A DNA stretch of 64,000 nucleotides from UBA1424 sp041654095 (GTDB lineage Bacteria; Bacillota_I; Bacilli_A; RFN20; CAG-826), in the NCBI GenBank assembly GCA_041654095.1, contig JBAZED010000003.1, forward strand, positions 1-64,000, in the 5' to 3' direction. Shown here piece by piece: positions 42,337 through 51,462 of the stretch. Under the pieces are notes generated by a model, which made no database searches, was not told the DNA's origin, and worked only from the letters and a program-made list of their open reading frames with translations. Every line of letters starts with the position of its first letter. The stretch's first letter is position 1. Position numbers and translations under genes: made by a program.

Positions 42337-45300
42337 TTAGTTGAGCAACTCAGCCAGTTGTTCGTTGTCGCTTGCGATAGCATCGCCGACGCCTTCTCTT
42401 GTGAGAGAACGAATGGTAGAGTTGATCTTTCTTTCTTCGATCTGCGTCTCTTTGGCGAGCGCATCCATATCGATTTTGGTGCCTTCGGTATTCAGGAGTT
42501 TGACATCCATACCCAGAGCTTGTAGCTCTTTGGTGAGGACTTTGAAGGCTTCAGGGATGCCAGGACGCGGAATCGGATAGCCTTTAATAACCGCTTCGTA
42601 AGTCTTGCGACGGCCGACGCGATCATCGGATTTAATCGTCAGTAATTCTTGAAGAGTGTGGGCGGCGCCATAGGCTTCGAGGGCCCAAACTTCCATCTCG
42701 CCGAATCTCTGGCCGCCGTTTTGGGCTTTGCCGCCGAGAGGCTGCTGCGTGACGAGGGAATACGGTCCGGTGGCCCGGGCGTGCAACTTATCGTCAACCA
42801 TGTGGACGAGTTTGATCATATACATGACGCCGACGGAAATTCTTTCGTCAAAGCGCTCGCCGGTCCGGCCATCGTAGAGAATCGTCTTGCCGTCAGGGGC
42901 GATATTCGACTGTTTCATCAAATCGAAGATTTCTTCGTTGGTGATGCCGTCAAAGACTGGCGTCGCTAATTTGAGACCGAGTCTTTGGCAAGCCAAACCG
43001 AGGTGGATTTCCAAGATTTGACCGATGTTCATACGAGACGGAACACCAAGTGGGTTTAGCATGATGTCAACCGGCGTGCCATCGGGTAAGAAGGGCATAT
43101 CTTCAACCGGTAAAATGCGAGAGATGACACCTTTGTTACCATGGCGCCCGGACATCTTGTCGCCTTCGGAGATCTTCCGTTTTTGGACGATGTAGACGCG
43201 GACGACTTCATTGACACCAGGTGGCAGTTCATCATCGTTCTTGCGGGAGAAAATTTTGACGTCGAGAACGATGCCGGCTCCGCCATGTGAGACGCGGAGG
43301 GAGGAGTCTTTACCATCTTTGGTCTTCTCCGAGAAAATCGCCATCAGCAATTTTTCTTCGGGAGTCGGCTCCGTCAAGCCTTTCGGCGTAATTTTGCCGA
43401 CGAGGATGTCGCCTTCTTTGACTTCGGCGCCCGGGACGACGATGCCGCGCTCATCGAGGAAAGCCTTGGCTTCTTCGCTGACGTTGGGGACATCGCGGGT
43501 AATTTCTTCAGCGCCGAGTTTCGTTTCGCGGCACTCCAGTTCATATTTTTCAATGTGGATAGAAGTATAGGAGTCATCTTTGACCAAGCGTTCGGACATG
43601 ATGACGGCGTCTTCGTAGTTATAACCATTCCAGGTCATGAAGGCGATCGTCACGTTTTGACCGAGGGCGAGGTCGCCGTTTTGCATGGCTGGTCCATCGG
43701 CGAGAATATCGCCTTTTTTGATTTCCTGACCGGCTTTGACGACGGCTACTTGGTTAATGCACGTCCCTTGGTTGGAACGGGCGAATTTCTGCAGTTGATA
43801 AGTCTTGGTCTTCTTCTTGCTGTCTTTGACGACGATCTTGCGGCTGTCGACATAGGAGACGACGCCATCGCCGGTCGAGATGACGGCTAATCCGGAGTCG
43901 CGGGCGACGATGTGCTCCATGCCGGTGCCGACCAGAGGAGCGCTCGGCTTTAATAGAGGAAGCGCTTGGCGCTGCATGTTCGCACCCATGAGAGCGCGAG
44001 TCGTATCATCGTTTTCGAGGAACGGGATGCATGATGAAGCGATGGAGACGATCTGCTTGGGGCTGACGTCGATATAATCGACATCTTGGCGGTGAGCCAT
44101 GATGTTACGGCCATCGTGACGAGCGACGACGAACTCATCGAGAATCGTGCCGTTTTCATCGAGGCGGACGTTGGCTTGGGCGATGATGTGAGTTCTCTCC
44201 ATATCGGCCGACAAATATTCGGCTTCATCAAGGACGCGTTGAGTCGCTTTATCGACGCGGCGATAAGGAGTTTCGATAAAGCCATATTTATTGATTTTGG
44301 CGTAGGTGGCCAGGTTGTTGATCAAGCCGATGTTCTGACCTTCAGGGGTCTCGATCGGACATATTCTTCCGTAATGCGTATGGTGAACATCGCGGACATC
44401 CATGCTGGCCCGATCGCGCGTTAAGCCGCCGGGTCCGAGGGCTGAGAGACGACGCTTGTTGGCGAGCTCCGCCAACGGGTTCGTCTGATCCATGAATTGC
44501 GAGAGTTGCGAACTGGCGAAAAACTCGCGAATGCTGGAAGTCAAGGGGCGGATGTTGATCAGAGATTGGACGCTGACGCTCTCCATATCGGAAATCGACA
44601 TCTTTTGCTGAACGGTCTTGGCCATCTTGGTCAAGCCGATGCGAAACTGCGTTTGAATCAGCTCGCCGACGCAGCGGATGCGGCGATTGCCGAGGTGGTC
44701 GATGTCATCCGTATCGCCGAAGCCATCGATGATGTTCATGAAATACGAGAAAGTGGCGACGATATCGGAAATCGTGACGCGGGACAAGGCGAGATTTAAA
44801 TCGGTGCCGATAATGTTCGCGGTCAAATCCTTTTTATCGCTGGTATACACCTTGACGATGTTAACAATGCCGTTGCTATCTAAATCTTTGTTGATTTTTA
44901 AGTTTTTCTGATGAGCGCCTTTTTCAAATAACTCGATATCGCGGAGATGATCGACTTCTTCTTTGGTCAAGCGATGGTCCTTGGTAAATAGGACTTCGCC
45001 TTCGTGAGAGACGAGATCTTGGGCTAAGATGCGGCCCGTCAGGCGGTTATAGATGCCGAGCTTATTGCGGTATTTAAAGCGGCCGGCCCGACCGAGGTCA
45101 TAGCGTTTTTGATCGAAAAATTTCTGAATGATGAATAATCTGACGCCTTCGTTGGTAATCGGCTCGCCGGGTTTGAGTTTGCGGAAAATTTCGACCAAGG
45201 CATCACGCGATGTTTTGATATCCTTGTCCTTCTCAATCGTGTTGACGAGCATCGGACGATTTCCGAATAATTTCAAAATATCGGCGGTGTCTTCAAAACC

Positions 45301-45900
45301 GAGGGCTTTGAGGAGGACGGTGACATTCATCTTGCGCTGGCGATCGATGCGAACCCACATCAGATCCTTTTGGTCGGCTTCGAATTCGAGCCAGGTGCCA
45401 CGCGTCGGAATCAAATCGGCATTGTAAGTATATTTGCCGGTTTTTTCGAGGTTTTTGCTCAGGTATGCGCCTGGTGAGCGGACGAGTTGCGAAACGATGA
45501 CGCGCTCCGCACCGTTGACGACGAAAGTGCCGCTGTCGGTCATCAGGGGCAAATCGCCCATGAAAACTTCGGCTTCTTTCAGCTCACCGGTTTTGACTAG
45601 TTCGAGTTGCAGTTTGACCCGCAGCGCCGCGCTGTAGGTCAAATCGCGCTCTTTGCAGTCTAAATATGTGTAATCAGGTTTCTCAAGACGACACTCTTTG
45701 TAGTGAATGCGAGCATCGTTTGTATAGTTTTCAATCGGGAAGACTTCCTTTAAAACTTCGTTGAGCCCCTCCTCTTTAAACCACGTGAAAGATTCAGTTT
45801 GAATCTCAGCGAGGTAAGGAAGCGGCAATGATCCGGAAATTTTTGAATAATCATATCGATTATTCGGAAGCATTTTGTGCTTGTTTTCAATATTACTCAT
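42337..45900 (-). CDS. rpoB: RNA polymerase beta subunit
   Basis: The 1187-aa subunit forms the active centre with beta'. The rifampicin pocket (SQLSQFMDQTNPLAELANKR) reads Asn at residue 481 (codon 44458-44460), where E. coli has His526; neighbouring positions equal to 522 and 525 are Ala. Asn here is known from naturally rifampicin-resistant spiroplasmas. The Ser531 and Asp516 equivalents are unchanged. It starts at ATG with AAAGGAG and follows rplL after an unusually long, structured 341-bp gap without rsmC. Confidence 0.99.
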   Translation of the reverse strand: MSNIENKHKMLPNNRYDYSKISGSLPLPYLAEIQTESFTWFKEEGLNEVLKEVFPIENYTNDARIHYKECRLEKPDYTYLDCKERDLTYSAALRVKLQLELVKTGELKEAEVFMGDLPLMTDSGTFVVNGAERVIVSQLVRSPGAYLSKNLEKTGKYTYNADLIPTRGTWLEFEADQKDLMWVRIDRQRKMNVTVLLKALGFEDTADILKLFGNRPMLVNTIEKDKDIKTSRDALVEIFRKLKPGEPITNEGVRLFIIQKFFDQKRYDLGRAGRFKYRNKLGIYNRLTGRILAQDLVSHEGEVLFTKDHRLTKEEVDHLRDIELFEKGAHQKNLKINKDLDSNGIVNIVKVYTSDKKDLTANIIGTDLNLALSRVTISDIVATFSYFMNIIDGFGDTDDIDHLGNRRIRCVGELIQTQFRIGLTKMAKTVQQKMSISDMESVSVQSLINIRPLTSSIREFFASSQLSQFMDQTNPLAELANKRRLSALGPGGLTRDRASMDVRDVHHTHYGRICPIETPEGQNIGLINNLATYAKINKYGFIETPYRRVDKATQRVLDEAEYLSADMERTHIIAQANVRLDENGTILDEFVVARHDGRNIMAHRQDVDYIDVSPKQIVSIASSCIPFLENDDTTRALMGANMQRQALPLLKPSAPLVGTGMEHIVARDSGLAVISTGDGVVSYVDSRKIVVKDSKKKTKTYQLQKFARSNQGTCINQVAVVKAGQEIKKGDILADGPAMQNGDLALGQNVTIAFMTWNGYNYEDAVIMSERLVKDDSYTSIHIEKYELECRETKLGAEEITRDVPNVSEEAKAFLDERGIVVPGAEVKEGDILVGKITPKGLTEPTPEEKLLMAIFSEKTKDGKDSSLRVSHGGAGIVLDVKIFSRKNDDELPPGVNEVVRVYIVQKRKISEGDKMSGRHGNKGVISRILPVEDMPFLPDGTPVDIMLNPLGVPSRMNIGQILEIHLGLACQRLGLKLATPVFDGITNEEIFDLMKQSNIAPDGKTILYDGRTGERFDERISVGVMYMIKLVHMVDDKLHARATGPYSLVTQQPLGGKAQNGGQRFGEMEVWALEAYGAAHTLQELLTIKSDDRVGRRKTYEAVIKGYPIPRPGIPEAFKVLTKELQALGMDVKLLNTEGTKIDMDALAKETQIEERKINSTIRSLTREGVGDAIASDNEQLAELLN

Positions 45901-46130
45901 GTAATGGCTCCTTTTCTACTTTTGTTTGCCGTGCATCCAGACGATATTCCGCTCTTTGAGAAGAATATTGGGTGAGTGCCCCACGGTGGCAAACCGCCAT
46001 CAATTTGCTATTTCGCATTGAGATGTCCGCGACGGACTTGGCAAGGAAATCACAATTGAATCATTTAATCCTTCGTTTGTTCTGTCACTTCGAAGGCTGT
46101 GACTCGGATCGAATTTTTGCGCTTTTTTTC

Positions 46131-46164
46131 GGGGAGCGACAGCGGATGACCACCGCCGCTCCCC
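46131..46164 (-). promoter_or_regulatory. Strong hairpin in the rplL-rpoB gap
   Basis: GGGGAGCG (46131-46138) pairs with CGCTCCCC (46157-46164); an inner GCGG/CCGC extends the stem past a three-base bulge. There is no T-run after it on the minus strand, so it is more like an RNase III-type processing site, as known for the E. coli rplL-rpoB gap, than a terminator. The rest of 45901-46241 holds smaller inverted repeats (GTCAC/GTGAC near 46084-46103; TGGC/GCCA near 45988-46001) and no gene that I can support. Confidence 0.5.
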
Positions 46165-46204
46165 AGAAAGGTGTTTTTGACAAATAGGCGCTAAAAAGCT
46201 GAAA

Positions 46205-46226
46205 ATCCGCCTAATGTAAGCGGATG
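46205..46226 (-). terminator. Attenuator after rplL
   Basis: On the minus strand ATCCGC and GCGGAT form a six-base stem with a nine-base loop, followed by TTTTC, 15 bp past rplL. A partial terminator here is known in E. coli and would make L7/L12 more abundant than RNA polymerase. Confidence 0.65.
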
Positions 46227-46241
46227 TGGTTAACTGTCAAA

Positions 46242-46619
46242 CTATTTGACTTCAACTTCAGCACCGGCAGCGACAAGAGCCTTTTTGTGCTCCTCAGCTT
46301 CGACTGGTGAGATGTGTTCTTTGATATTGACGGGAGCGCCATCGACTAACTTCTTGGCATCCATGAGACCCAAGCCGGTAATCGCTTGAACGGCTTTGAT
46401 GACGGCGACTTTGGACATGCCGACGGCTTTAAGGATGAGATTGACATCGACCGGTCCTTTGGCTTCGGCAGCTTCTTCGACTGGTGCGACGGCGGCGGCG
46501 ACGGGCGCGGCGGCGGTAACACCAAATTCGGCTTCGACGGCTTTGACGAGTTCATTGAGCTCAAGAACGGTCATTTCTTTTAATGAGGCAATGATTTCCT
46601 CTTTGGTTAATTTAGCCAT
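46242..46619 (-). CDS. rplL: 50S ribosomal protein L7/L12
   Basis: The 125-aa stalk protein has an N-terminal dimerisation helix (MAKLTKEEIIASLKEMTVLELNEL), an Ala-rich hinge (AAPVAAAVAPVEEAAEA) and the C-terminal factor-binding domain (KVAVIKAVQAITGLGLMDAKKLVDGAP). It follows rplJ in the L10 operon and is the GTPase-activating stalk component present in several copies per ribosome. Confidence 0.99.
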   Translation of the reverse strand: MAKLTKEEIIASLKEMTVLELNELVKAVEAEFGVTAAAPVAAAVAPVEEAAEAKGPVDVNLILKAVGMSKVAVIKAVQAITGLGLMDAKKLVDGAPVNIKEHISPVEAEEHKKALVAAGAEVEVK

Positions 46620-46643
46620 TTGTTTGTTCCTCCTACAGTGGCA

Positions 46644-47132
46644 TTAATTGGCTTTGTCCGCGATGCCTTGAACGGCATGCGCGAATTGGCGGACTGGTGC
46701 TTGGAGCACCGATAAGAACATAGAGATTAGACCATCACGTCCCGGCAAGGCAGCGAGGGCGACCATCTGTTTGGCGTCCACGACTTTTCCTTCGACAAGA
46801 CCGCCCTTAATCACCAGCTTTTCATTGCGCTTAGCAAACTTCGCCAAGATTTTTGGGCCGGCGACGACGTCGCTTGAGAAAGCGAACGCATTCGGACCGC
46901 TAAGGTGTGGCAGCAAATCTTTGTGACCAAGACTTTCAGCGGCTCTTTCGATCATCGTGTTTTTGTAAACGCCAATTTCCGTTTTTTCGGCACGCAGGGC
47001 GCGACGAAGAACGGTGATTTCCTGGACGTTCATGCCACGATATTCAAAGATAACTAGTGTCGGCGAATTATTGAGTTTCGCTTTAATTTCGTTAACGACT
47101 GCTTCTTTGGCTTTTAAGATTTCGTTATTCAT
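46644..47132 (-). CDS. rplJ: 50S ribosomal protein L10
   Basis: The 162-aa protein anchors L7/L12 dimers to the ribosome. The N-terminal domain carries FEYRGMNVQEITVLRRALR and the C-terminus is the L12-binding helix. I start it at ATG 47132; a GTG four codons upstream lies inside the AAGGAGG ribosome-binding site and is unlikely. It is preceded by an L10 leader RNA, so synthesis is probably autoregulated by the L10-L12 complex. Confidence 0.98.
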   Translation of the reverse strand: MNNEILKAKEAVVNEIKAKLNNSPTLVIFEYRGMNVQEITVLRRALRAEKTEIGVYKNTMIERAAESLGHKDLLPHLSGPNAFAFSSDVVAGPKILAKFAKRNEKLVIKGGLVEGKVVDAKQMVALAALPGRDGLISMFLSVLQAPVRQFAHAVQGIADKAN

Positions 47133-47159
47133 CTTGTTCTTCACCTCCTTTATCAGTTT

Positions 47160-47275
47160 TGCGACTATGAGGCTCCAATATACGTTGAGTGATGAACCCT
47201 TTTGGGCGTATTTTATCTACCTCGGCAACATGATTAAGCCCCTTGGCCGTTGCTGTCTATGGTATATTGTGCTTC
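47160..47275 (-). promoter_or_regulatory. Ribosomal protein L10 leader RNA
   Basis: On the minus strand the segment has the marks of the Bacillota L10 leader: AGACAGCAACGGCC, then GGCTTAATCATGTTGCCGAGGTAG, with GCAAC/GTTGC arms that pair, followed by a second hairpin region (AGGGTTCATCAC) before the rplJ ribosome-binding site. The L10-L12 complex is known to bind this fold and lower expression. It sits between the rplA stop and rplJ. Confidence 0.8.
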
Positions 47276-47286
47276 TTCAGAATTGA

Positions 47287-47970
47287 TCAGCGACCAGCGA
47301 ACGTAATTTTGATCGATGGTCCCATCGTCGTATGGACGACGGCGTTTTTGATATAGATACCTTTAACACTTGATGGACGGACCTTGACAATCAGCTCGGT
47401 CAGTGCCCGGAGATTATCAATGATCTTATCGGTATCGAAGCTCACGCGGGCAACAGAAACGTGAACGTTGCCATCTTTATCGACGCGATATTCAACTTTG
47501 CCGCGCTTGATTTCGCGAACGGCTTTGGCGATGTCGACGGCGACGGTGCCAGTCTTTGGGTTCGGCATCAAACCTTTCGGTCCGAGAACGCGACCCATCT
47601 TGCCAAGTTCGCCCATCATATCAGGTGTGGCGACGATGACATCGAAATCAAACCAGTTTTCTTTTTGGATTTTTTCGAGCATTTCTTTGCCCCCGGCGAA
47701 ATCCGCACCGGCCGCTTTCGCGTCTTCGACTTTGTTGGTCACCGCAAGAATGCGTTTGGTCTTACCGTTTCCATGAGGCAGATTAATCGTGCCTCTGATT
47801 TGTTGATCCGCTTGCTTGGGATCGACATTGAGACGGAAAGAAGCATCAATCGTAGCGTCAAACTTCACGGTGGAAGTCTTTTTAACAAGTTCGGCGGCTT
47901 CTTCGATGGTGTAGAGTTTGTTGACATCGATGAGTTCGGCGACGGCCTTGTACTTTTTACCTACTTTCAT
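47287..47970 (-). CDS. rplA: 50S ribosomal protein L1
   Basis: The 227-aa protein of the L1 stalk has the family signature IVATPDMMGELGKMGRVLGPKGLMPNPKTGTV. It is the second gene of the rplK-rplA pair. L1 represses its own mRNA in many bacteria by binding a 23S-like site; the rplK leader is the likely place here. Confidence 0.99.
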   Translation of the reverse strand: MKVGKKYKAVAELIDVNKLYTIEEAAELVKKTSTVKFDATIDASFRLNVDPKQADQQIRGTINLPHGNGKTKRILAVTNKVEDAKAAGADFAGGKEMLEKIQKENWFDFDVIVATPDMMGELGKMGRVLGPKGLMPNPKTGTVAVDIAKAVREIKRGKVEYRVDKDGNVHVSVARVSFDTDKIIDNLRALTELIVKVRPSSVKGIYIKNAVVHTTMGPSIKITFAGR

Positions 47971-48011
47971 TTTTTTCTCCTAGGTGGTCCAGACGGGTAT
48001 GACCCCTCCCA

Positions 48012-48428
48012 CTAATCCTCGTCGATCGTAATGCCCATGTTTCGAGCGGAGCCCTCGACGACTTTGAGAGCGGCTTCGATATCATTGCAATTCAGATCAG
48101 GCATCTTATATTCGGCGATTTCCCGCAATTTGGCTTTACTGATGTGAGCGACTTTAGTGGTTTTCGGGTTTGCGGAACCCTTGGCGATGCCAGCCGCTTT
48201 CTTCAACAGCTCAGCGACAGGCGATGTTTTGATGACAAAATCGTGTGATTTGTCTTCATAAGCCGTGATGATGACCGGAACGGTTTCACCGCGACGGTCG
48301 GCGGTCTTAGCGTTGAAGTCCGTGCAGAACTTTGGCATGATGACACCGGCTGAGGCGAGTTTGGGTCCAGGTTTGGCTTCGCCGCCTGGCAATTCCATCT
48401 TCACGACTTTGGCGATTCTTTTACTCAC
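48012..48428 (-). CDS. rplK: 50S ribosomal protein L11
   Basis: The 138-aa protein of the GTPase-associated centre begins with a GTG codon at 48426-48428, supported by AGGAGG eight bases upstream and by homology (SKRIAKVVKMELPGGEAKPGP); an upstream ATG would add 25 residues unlike L11. The thiopeptide-site prolines in the N-terminal domain (PGPKLASAG) and the C-terminal rRNA-binding GSARNMGI are present. Confidence 0.98.
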   Translation of the reverse strand: MSKRIAKVVKMELPGGEAKPGPKLASAGVIMPKFCTDFNAKTADRRGETVPVIITAYEDKSHDFVIKTSPVAELLKKAAGIAKGSANPKTTKVAHISKAKLREIAEYKMPDLNCNDIEAALKVVEGSARNMGITIDED

Positions 48429-48465
48429 GTGACATTCCTCCTTTGTAGCGAAATTGTTGTCCGTG

Positions 48466-48500
48466 GTGTGGTCGGGGGATGAATCGTGCATCCTTCCACA
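48466..48500 (-). promoter_or_regulatory. Hairpin in the rplK leader
   Basis: GTGTGG and CCACAC enclose an inner GGATG/CATCC stem about 40 nt before rplK. It may be the L1-binding autoregulatory site of the rplK-rplA mRNA; I have not matched it to a defined L1 consensus. Confidence 0.4.
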
Positions 48501-48550
48501 CAAGACTGCGAGCGCTCATGTTCTCTACACTCAAGAGCACACGCTGAAGT

Positions 48551-48579
48551 ATTTTAGCAAATACCATGCACACATACAA
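48551..48579 (-). promoter_or_regulatory. rplK promoter
   Basis: On the minus strand TTGTAT (48574-48579), a 17-nt spacer and TAAAAT (48551-48556). It lies about 120 nt before the GTG start and past the end of the ATPase gene. Confidence 0.6.
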
Positions 48580-48671
48580 GAGAAATTTGTCAGAAGAAAT
48601 GAAAAGGGCGAACGAGAGCTGACTCAATTCGCCACAGCTTATTGTGAATATTAGGTATTTTGAACAGGTGA

Positions 48672-50801
48672 TTACGGCTTGCGATACAAGAGCAGAAGCG
48701 AATTCAAAATCATCAAAACCGTCAATCCGGTGTCGGCCAGCATGGCAATCGTCATCTGCAGTTCGCCGAGGACACCGAGGACGATCATGACGGCGATCAC
48801 AAATTTGACGAGGAGCGAAAAGGCGATGTTAAAGATGGCGACGCGGCGCGTTTTTTTCGAGATGCGAATCGCCTCGACGACTTTCATCGGATTATCATTG
48901 ACGATGATGACTTCGGCATTCGACACGGCGATATCGCTGCCGATTCCCGACATCGCAAAACCAATATCGCTGCGGATGATGGCGGGCGCATCGTTGACGC
49001 CATCGCCCATAAACCCGACGCGCTTGCCTTGGCGGCCGAGGTATGACTCGAGGATTTCCAACTTGCCTTCCGGAGTCAATGAGCCGTGATAATCGCGGAT
49101 GCCAACTTCTTCGGCAATAGCTCGGGCGTTGGCTTCGTTATCACCGGATAACAAGACGGTTTCAATCTGCATTTTTTGAAGGGTCGCAACCATGTTTTTG
49201 GCATCCTTTTTAGCACTGTCATTCAAGACGACATAACCGCAGTATTTTCCGTCGGCGGCCAAGTGAATTATCGTTCCGTTCTCATCGATGTTTAAAACAG
49301 CAATACCCGCCTCGATAAGAAAGCGCGATCTGCCCGCTAGAATGACTTTTCCTTGATAAGCAGTCGACACGCCAAAACCGGGTATTTCTCGATAATTTTC
49401 TTGCAAAATTGCCGTATTTTTAATTTTTTTGCTATGGAGAATGGCTTTGGCGATGGGGTGGTTGGATTGGCTTTCCGCCGCGATTAAATAGTCCCAGAAA
49501 ACGGCTTCATCAATCTGGTTATAAACGATCTTGGTAACCTCGAAAAAACCATGCGTTAGGGTGCCGGTTTTATCGGTCAAAACATAGCCGATTTTGCTCA
49601 GTTCATCAAGGTAGTTTGTCCCCTTGATAATCACGCCTCTTTTGCTCGCCAAGCCGATGCCGGAAAAGAAGGCTAATGGGACGGAAATAACAATCGCGCA
49701 AGGGCAGGAAACAACGAGGACAGAGAGGCCGTTATAGATCCAAACTGGAAATTGTTCACTAGGAAAAACGAGCGGAACCAAAGATACGAGGATGGCGAGA
49801 ACAAAGACGATCGGCGTGTAGAATCGCGCGAACTTCGTGATGAACTTCTCGGCCTTGGATTTGCGCTCGCCGCTACTCGTGACGAGCTCGAGTATTTTGG
49901 AGATGGCGCTATCTTCATAAAGCCGCTCGACACGCAGAGTCAAGGAACCGCTTTTCAAGATGCTCCCGCTCAAAATATGATCTTGATCTTCGACGAGGAC
50001 GGGGACGAATTCACCGGTCAAGCTCGACGTATCAATTGTTCCGCTGCCGTTTATCACGAGGCCGTCGACTGGAATGATCTCCCCGACTTTGATGACGATG
50101 CTATCGCCTATTTTTAACTCGCTCGGATGAACGGTCTTGATGATTTCACCGACGAGCAGGTTCGCGGTATCACCACGCAAATCCACCGCTTTGGTAATCG
50201 CTTGTCGCGATTTTATAATCGCGATTTCTTCAAAAATCTGGCCGATTTGATAAAAGCCGATAATCATGATCCCTTCGATGTATTGACCGTTGGCGCCGAG
50301 GATGGGCAGTCCCATCAAAAAAGCCCCGACGGCCGAAATGGTGAGAAGGAGATTCTCATCGAGCGGATTTTGGAGGCGAATGATCTTGGCAATCGATTTC
50401 CAGGTGATGTCGTAGATGATGGCGAGGAGGCTCAGTGAATAAATCAAAACTTGAAGCCAATAATAGTCGTGAGGAATGGCGAATGCGGCAATTAAAAGTA
50501 AGGTTGTCGAGATGATGAGCCGCGCGATGATCGAGATGACGGATGGCGTAAAAACGCTTTTCCGATCAGCGGTGTTTTTCTTGAAATGAGTTATGGTCAA
50601 ATCATCATCGTTAACCTGGTTGATTTTTTCGATGACTTGATTGAGATCATAAGGCTCTTGTTTGTATGTTACGTAGAGGCGACCGGCCGCAAAATCAAGG
50701 CTCGCATTAGCGATTTTATCGTCCTTGTTCAAATGGCGTTCGATCTTTGCCGCGCAGTTCCCGCAGCTTAGTCCTTCGATTTGATATATGGCTTTTTTCA
50801 T
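48672..50801 (-). CDS. Heavy-metal P1B-type ATPase (Zn/Cd/Pb type)
   Basis: The 709-aa efflux pump has an N-terminal metal-binding HMA domain with CxxC (C13, C16 in GLSCGNC), the membrane metal site CPC (near 363, SCPCAIVISVP), phosphorylation site DKTGTLT (near 403), GDGVNDAPAI hinge and the C-terminal ADTGLTVLMILNSL segment that distinguishes ZntA/CadA pumps from copper pumps. Start at ATG 50801, as homologues begin at the HMA domain. It interrupts the usually continuous nusG-rplK order. Terminators and promoters on both sides suggest independent expression. No ArsR/MerR regulator is adjacent. Confidence 0.95.
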   Translation of the reverse strand: MKKAIYQIEGLSCGNCAAKIERHLNKDDKIANASLDFAAGRLYVTYKQEPYDLNQVIEKINQVNDDDLTITHFKKNTADRKSVFTPSVISIIARLIISTTLLLIAAFAIPHDYYWLQVLIYSLSLLAIIYDITWKSIAKIIRLQNPLDENLLLTISAVGAFLMGLPILGANGQYIEGIMIIGFYQIGQIFEEIAIIKSRQAITKAVDLRGDTANLLVGEIIKTVHPSELKIGDSIVIKVGEIIPVDGLVINGSGTIDTSSLTGEFVPVLVEDQDHILSGSILKSGSLTLRVERLYEDSAISKILELVTSSGERKSKAEKFITKFARFYTPIVFVLAILVSLVPLVFPSEQFPVWIYNGLSVLVVSCPCAIVISVPLAFFSGIGLASKRGVIIKGTNYLDELSKIGYVLTDKTGTLTHGFFEVTKIVYNQIDEAVFWDYLIAAESQSNHPIAKAILHSKKIKNTAILQENYREIPGFGVSTAYQGKVILAGRSRFLIEAGIAVLNIDENGTIIHLAADGKYCGYVVLNDSAKKDAKNMVATLQKMQIETVLLSGDNEANARAIAEEVGIRDYHGSLTPEGKLEILESYLGRQGKRVGFMGDGVNDAPAIIRSDIGFAMSGIGSDIAVSNAEVIIVNDNPMKVVEAIRISKKTRRVAIFNIAFSLLVKFVIAVMIVLGVLGELQMTIAMLADTGLTVLMILNSLLLLYRKP

Positions 50802-50878
50802 AGAGATACCCAATATTCTTGTGCAACAGCACATATATAAAATATAACGAGTGGGTCGCATCAACAAGCGATATGATT

Positions 50879-50898
50879 TAAAAATCCCCTTTCGGGGA
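50879..50898 (-). terminator. Terminator after nusG
   Basis: On the minus strand TCCCC-GAAA-GGGGA with a four-base loop is followed by TTTTTAAAT. It lies directly past nusG and ends the secE-nusG transcript. Confidence 0.8.
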
Positions 50899-50905
50899 CT
50901 TTTGT

Positions 50906-51460
50906 TTAGATTCTTTCGATTTCGCTAAATTCGACATCGACAGGAGTCGGCCGCCCGAAGAAGACGGTCTCGACGCGGCAGGCGCCGGTTTCCTTATCGA
51001 TCGACAAGATGTGACCTTCGGTGCCTTCGAGCGGACCGTGGATAACCTTGACGAGATCGCCGATGTTGTAGCGATCGTACATCGTGATATCGATGATGCC
51101 CATCCTCTTTAGAACGGGTTCGATTTCCTCGCGGGTGACGGGAGTTGGTTTTTGACCGCCGCCAGATGATCCGGCAATACCGGTAACACCAGGTGTGTTA
51201 CGAACCATAAACCACGAATCATCGGTCATGATCATCTCGACGAAAATATAACCGGGATAAAGATTTTTCATCTTCGTTTTTCCGGTGGGAAGGCCTTCTT
51301 TCAAAACGGGGACTTCCTGCTCGGCGACTAGGACTTTAAAAATGTGGTCACTCAAATTCATGCGGACGATGCGCGTCTTGAGGTTTTCAGCGACTTTGTT
51401 TTCGTGTCCCGAATAAGCCGTGACGATATACCATTGTTTTTTCCCTAATTCTGGTCCCAT
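50906..51460 (-). CDS. nusG: Transcription termination/antitermination factor NusG
   Basis: The 184-aa factor has an NGN domain (WYIVTAYSGHENKVAENL through YPGYIFVEM, and NTPGVTGI) and a C-terminal KOW domain (IGDLVKVIHGPLEGTEGHILSID). It binds RNA polymerase and affects pausing and coupling to translation. It starts 2 bp after secE. Confidence 0.98.
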   Translation of the reverse strand: MGPELGKKQWYIVTAYSGHENKVAENLKTRIVRMNLSDHIFKVLVAEQEVPVLKEGLPTGKTKMKNLYPGYIFVEMIMTDDSWFMVRNTPGVTGIAGSSGGGQKPTPVTREEIEPVLKRMGIIDITMYDRYNIGDLVKVIHGPLEGTEGHILSIDKETGACRVETVFFGRPTPVDVEFSEIERI

Positions 51461-51462
51461 TG

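Noticed and set aside
45972..46187. Plus-strand open frame of 71 codons in the rplL-rpoB gap
   Set aside because: No ribosome-binding site, no similarity, and it spans the strong inverted repeat; the region is better explained as RNA structure.
48429..48503. Upstream ATG giving L11 a 25-residue N-terminal extension
   Set aside because: The added residues do not resemble L11, while the GTG at 48428 has an ideal ribosome-binding site.
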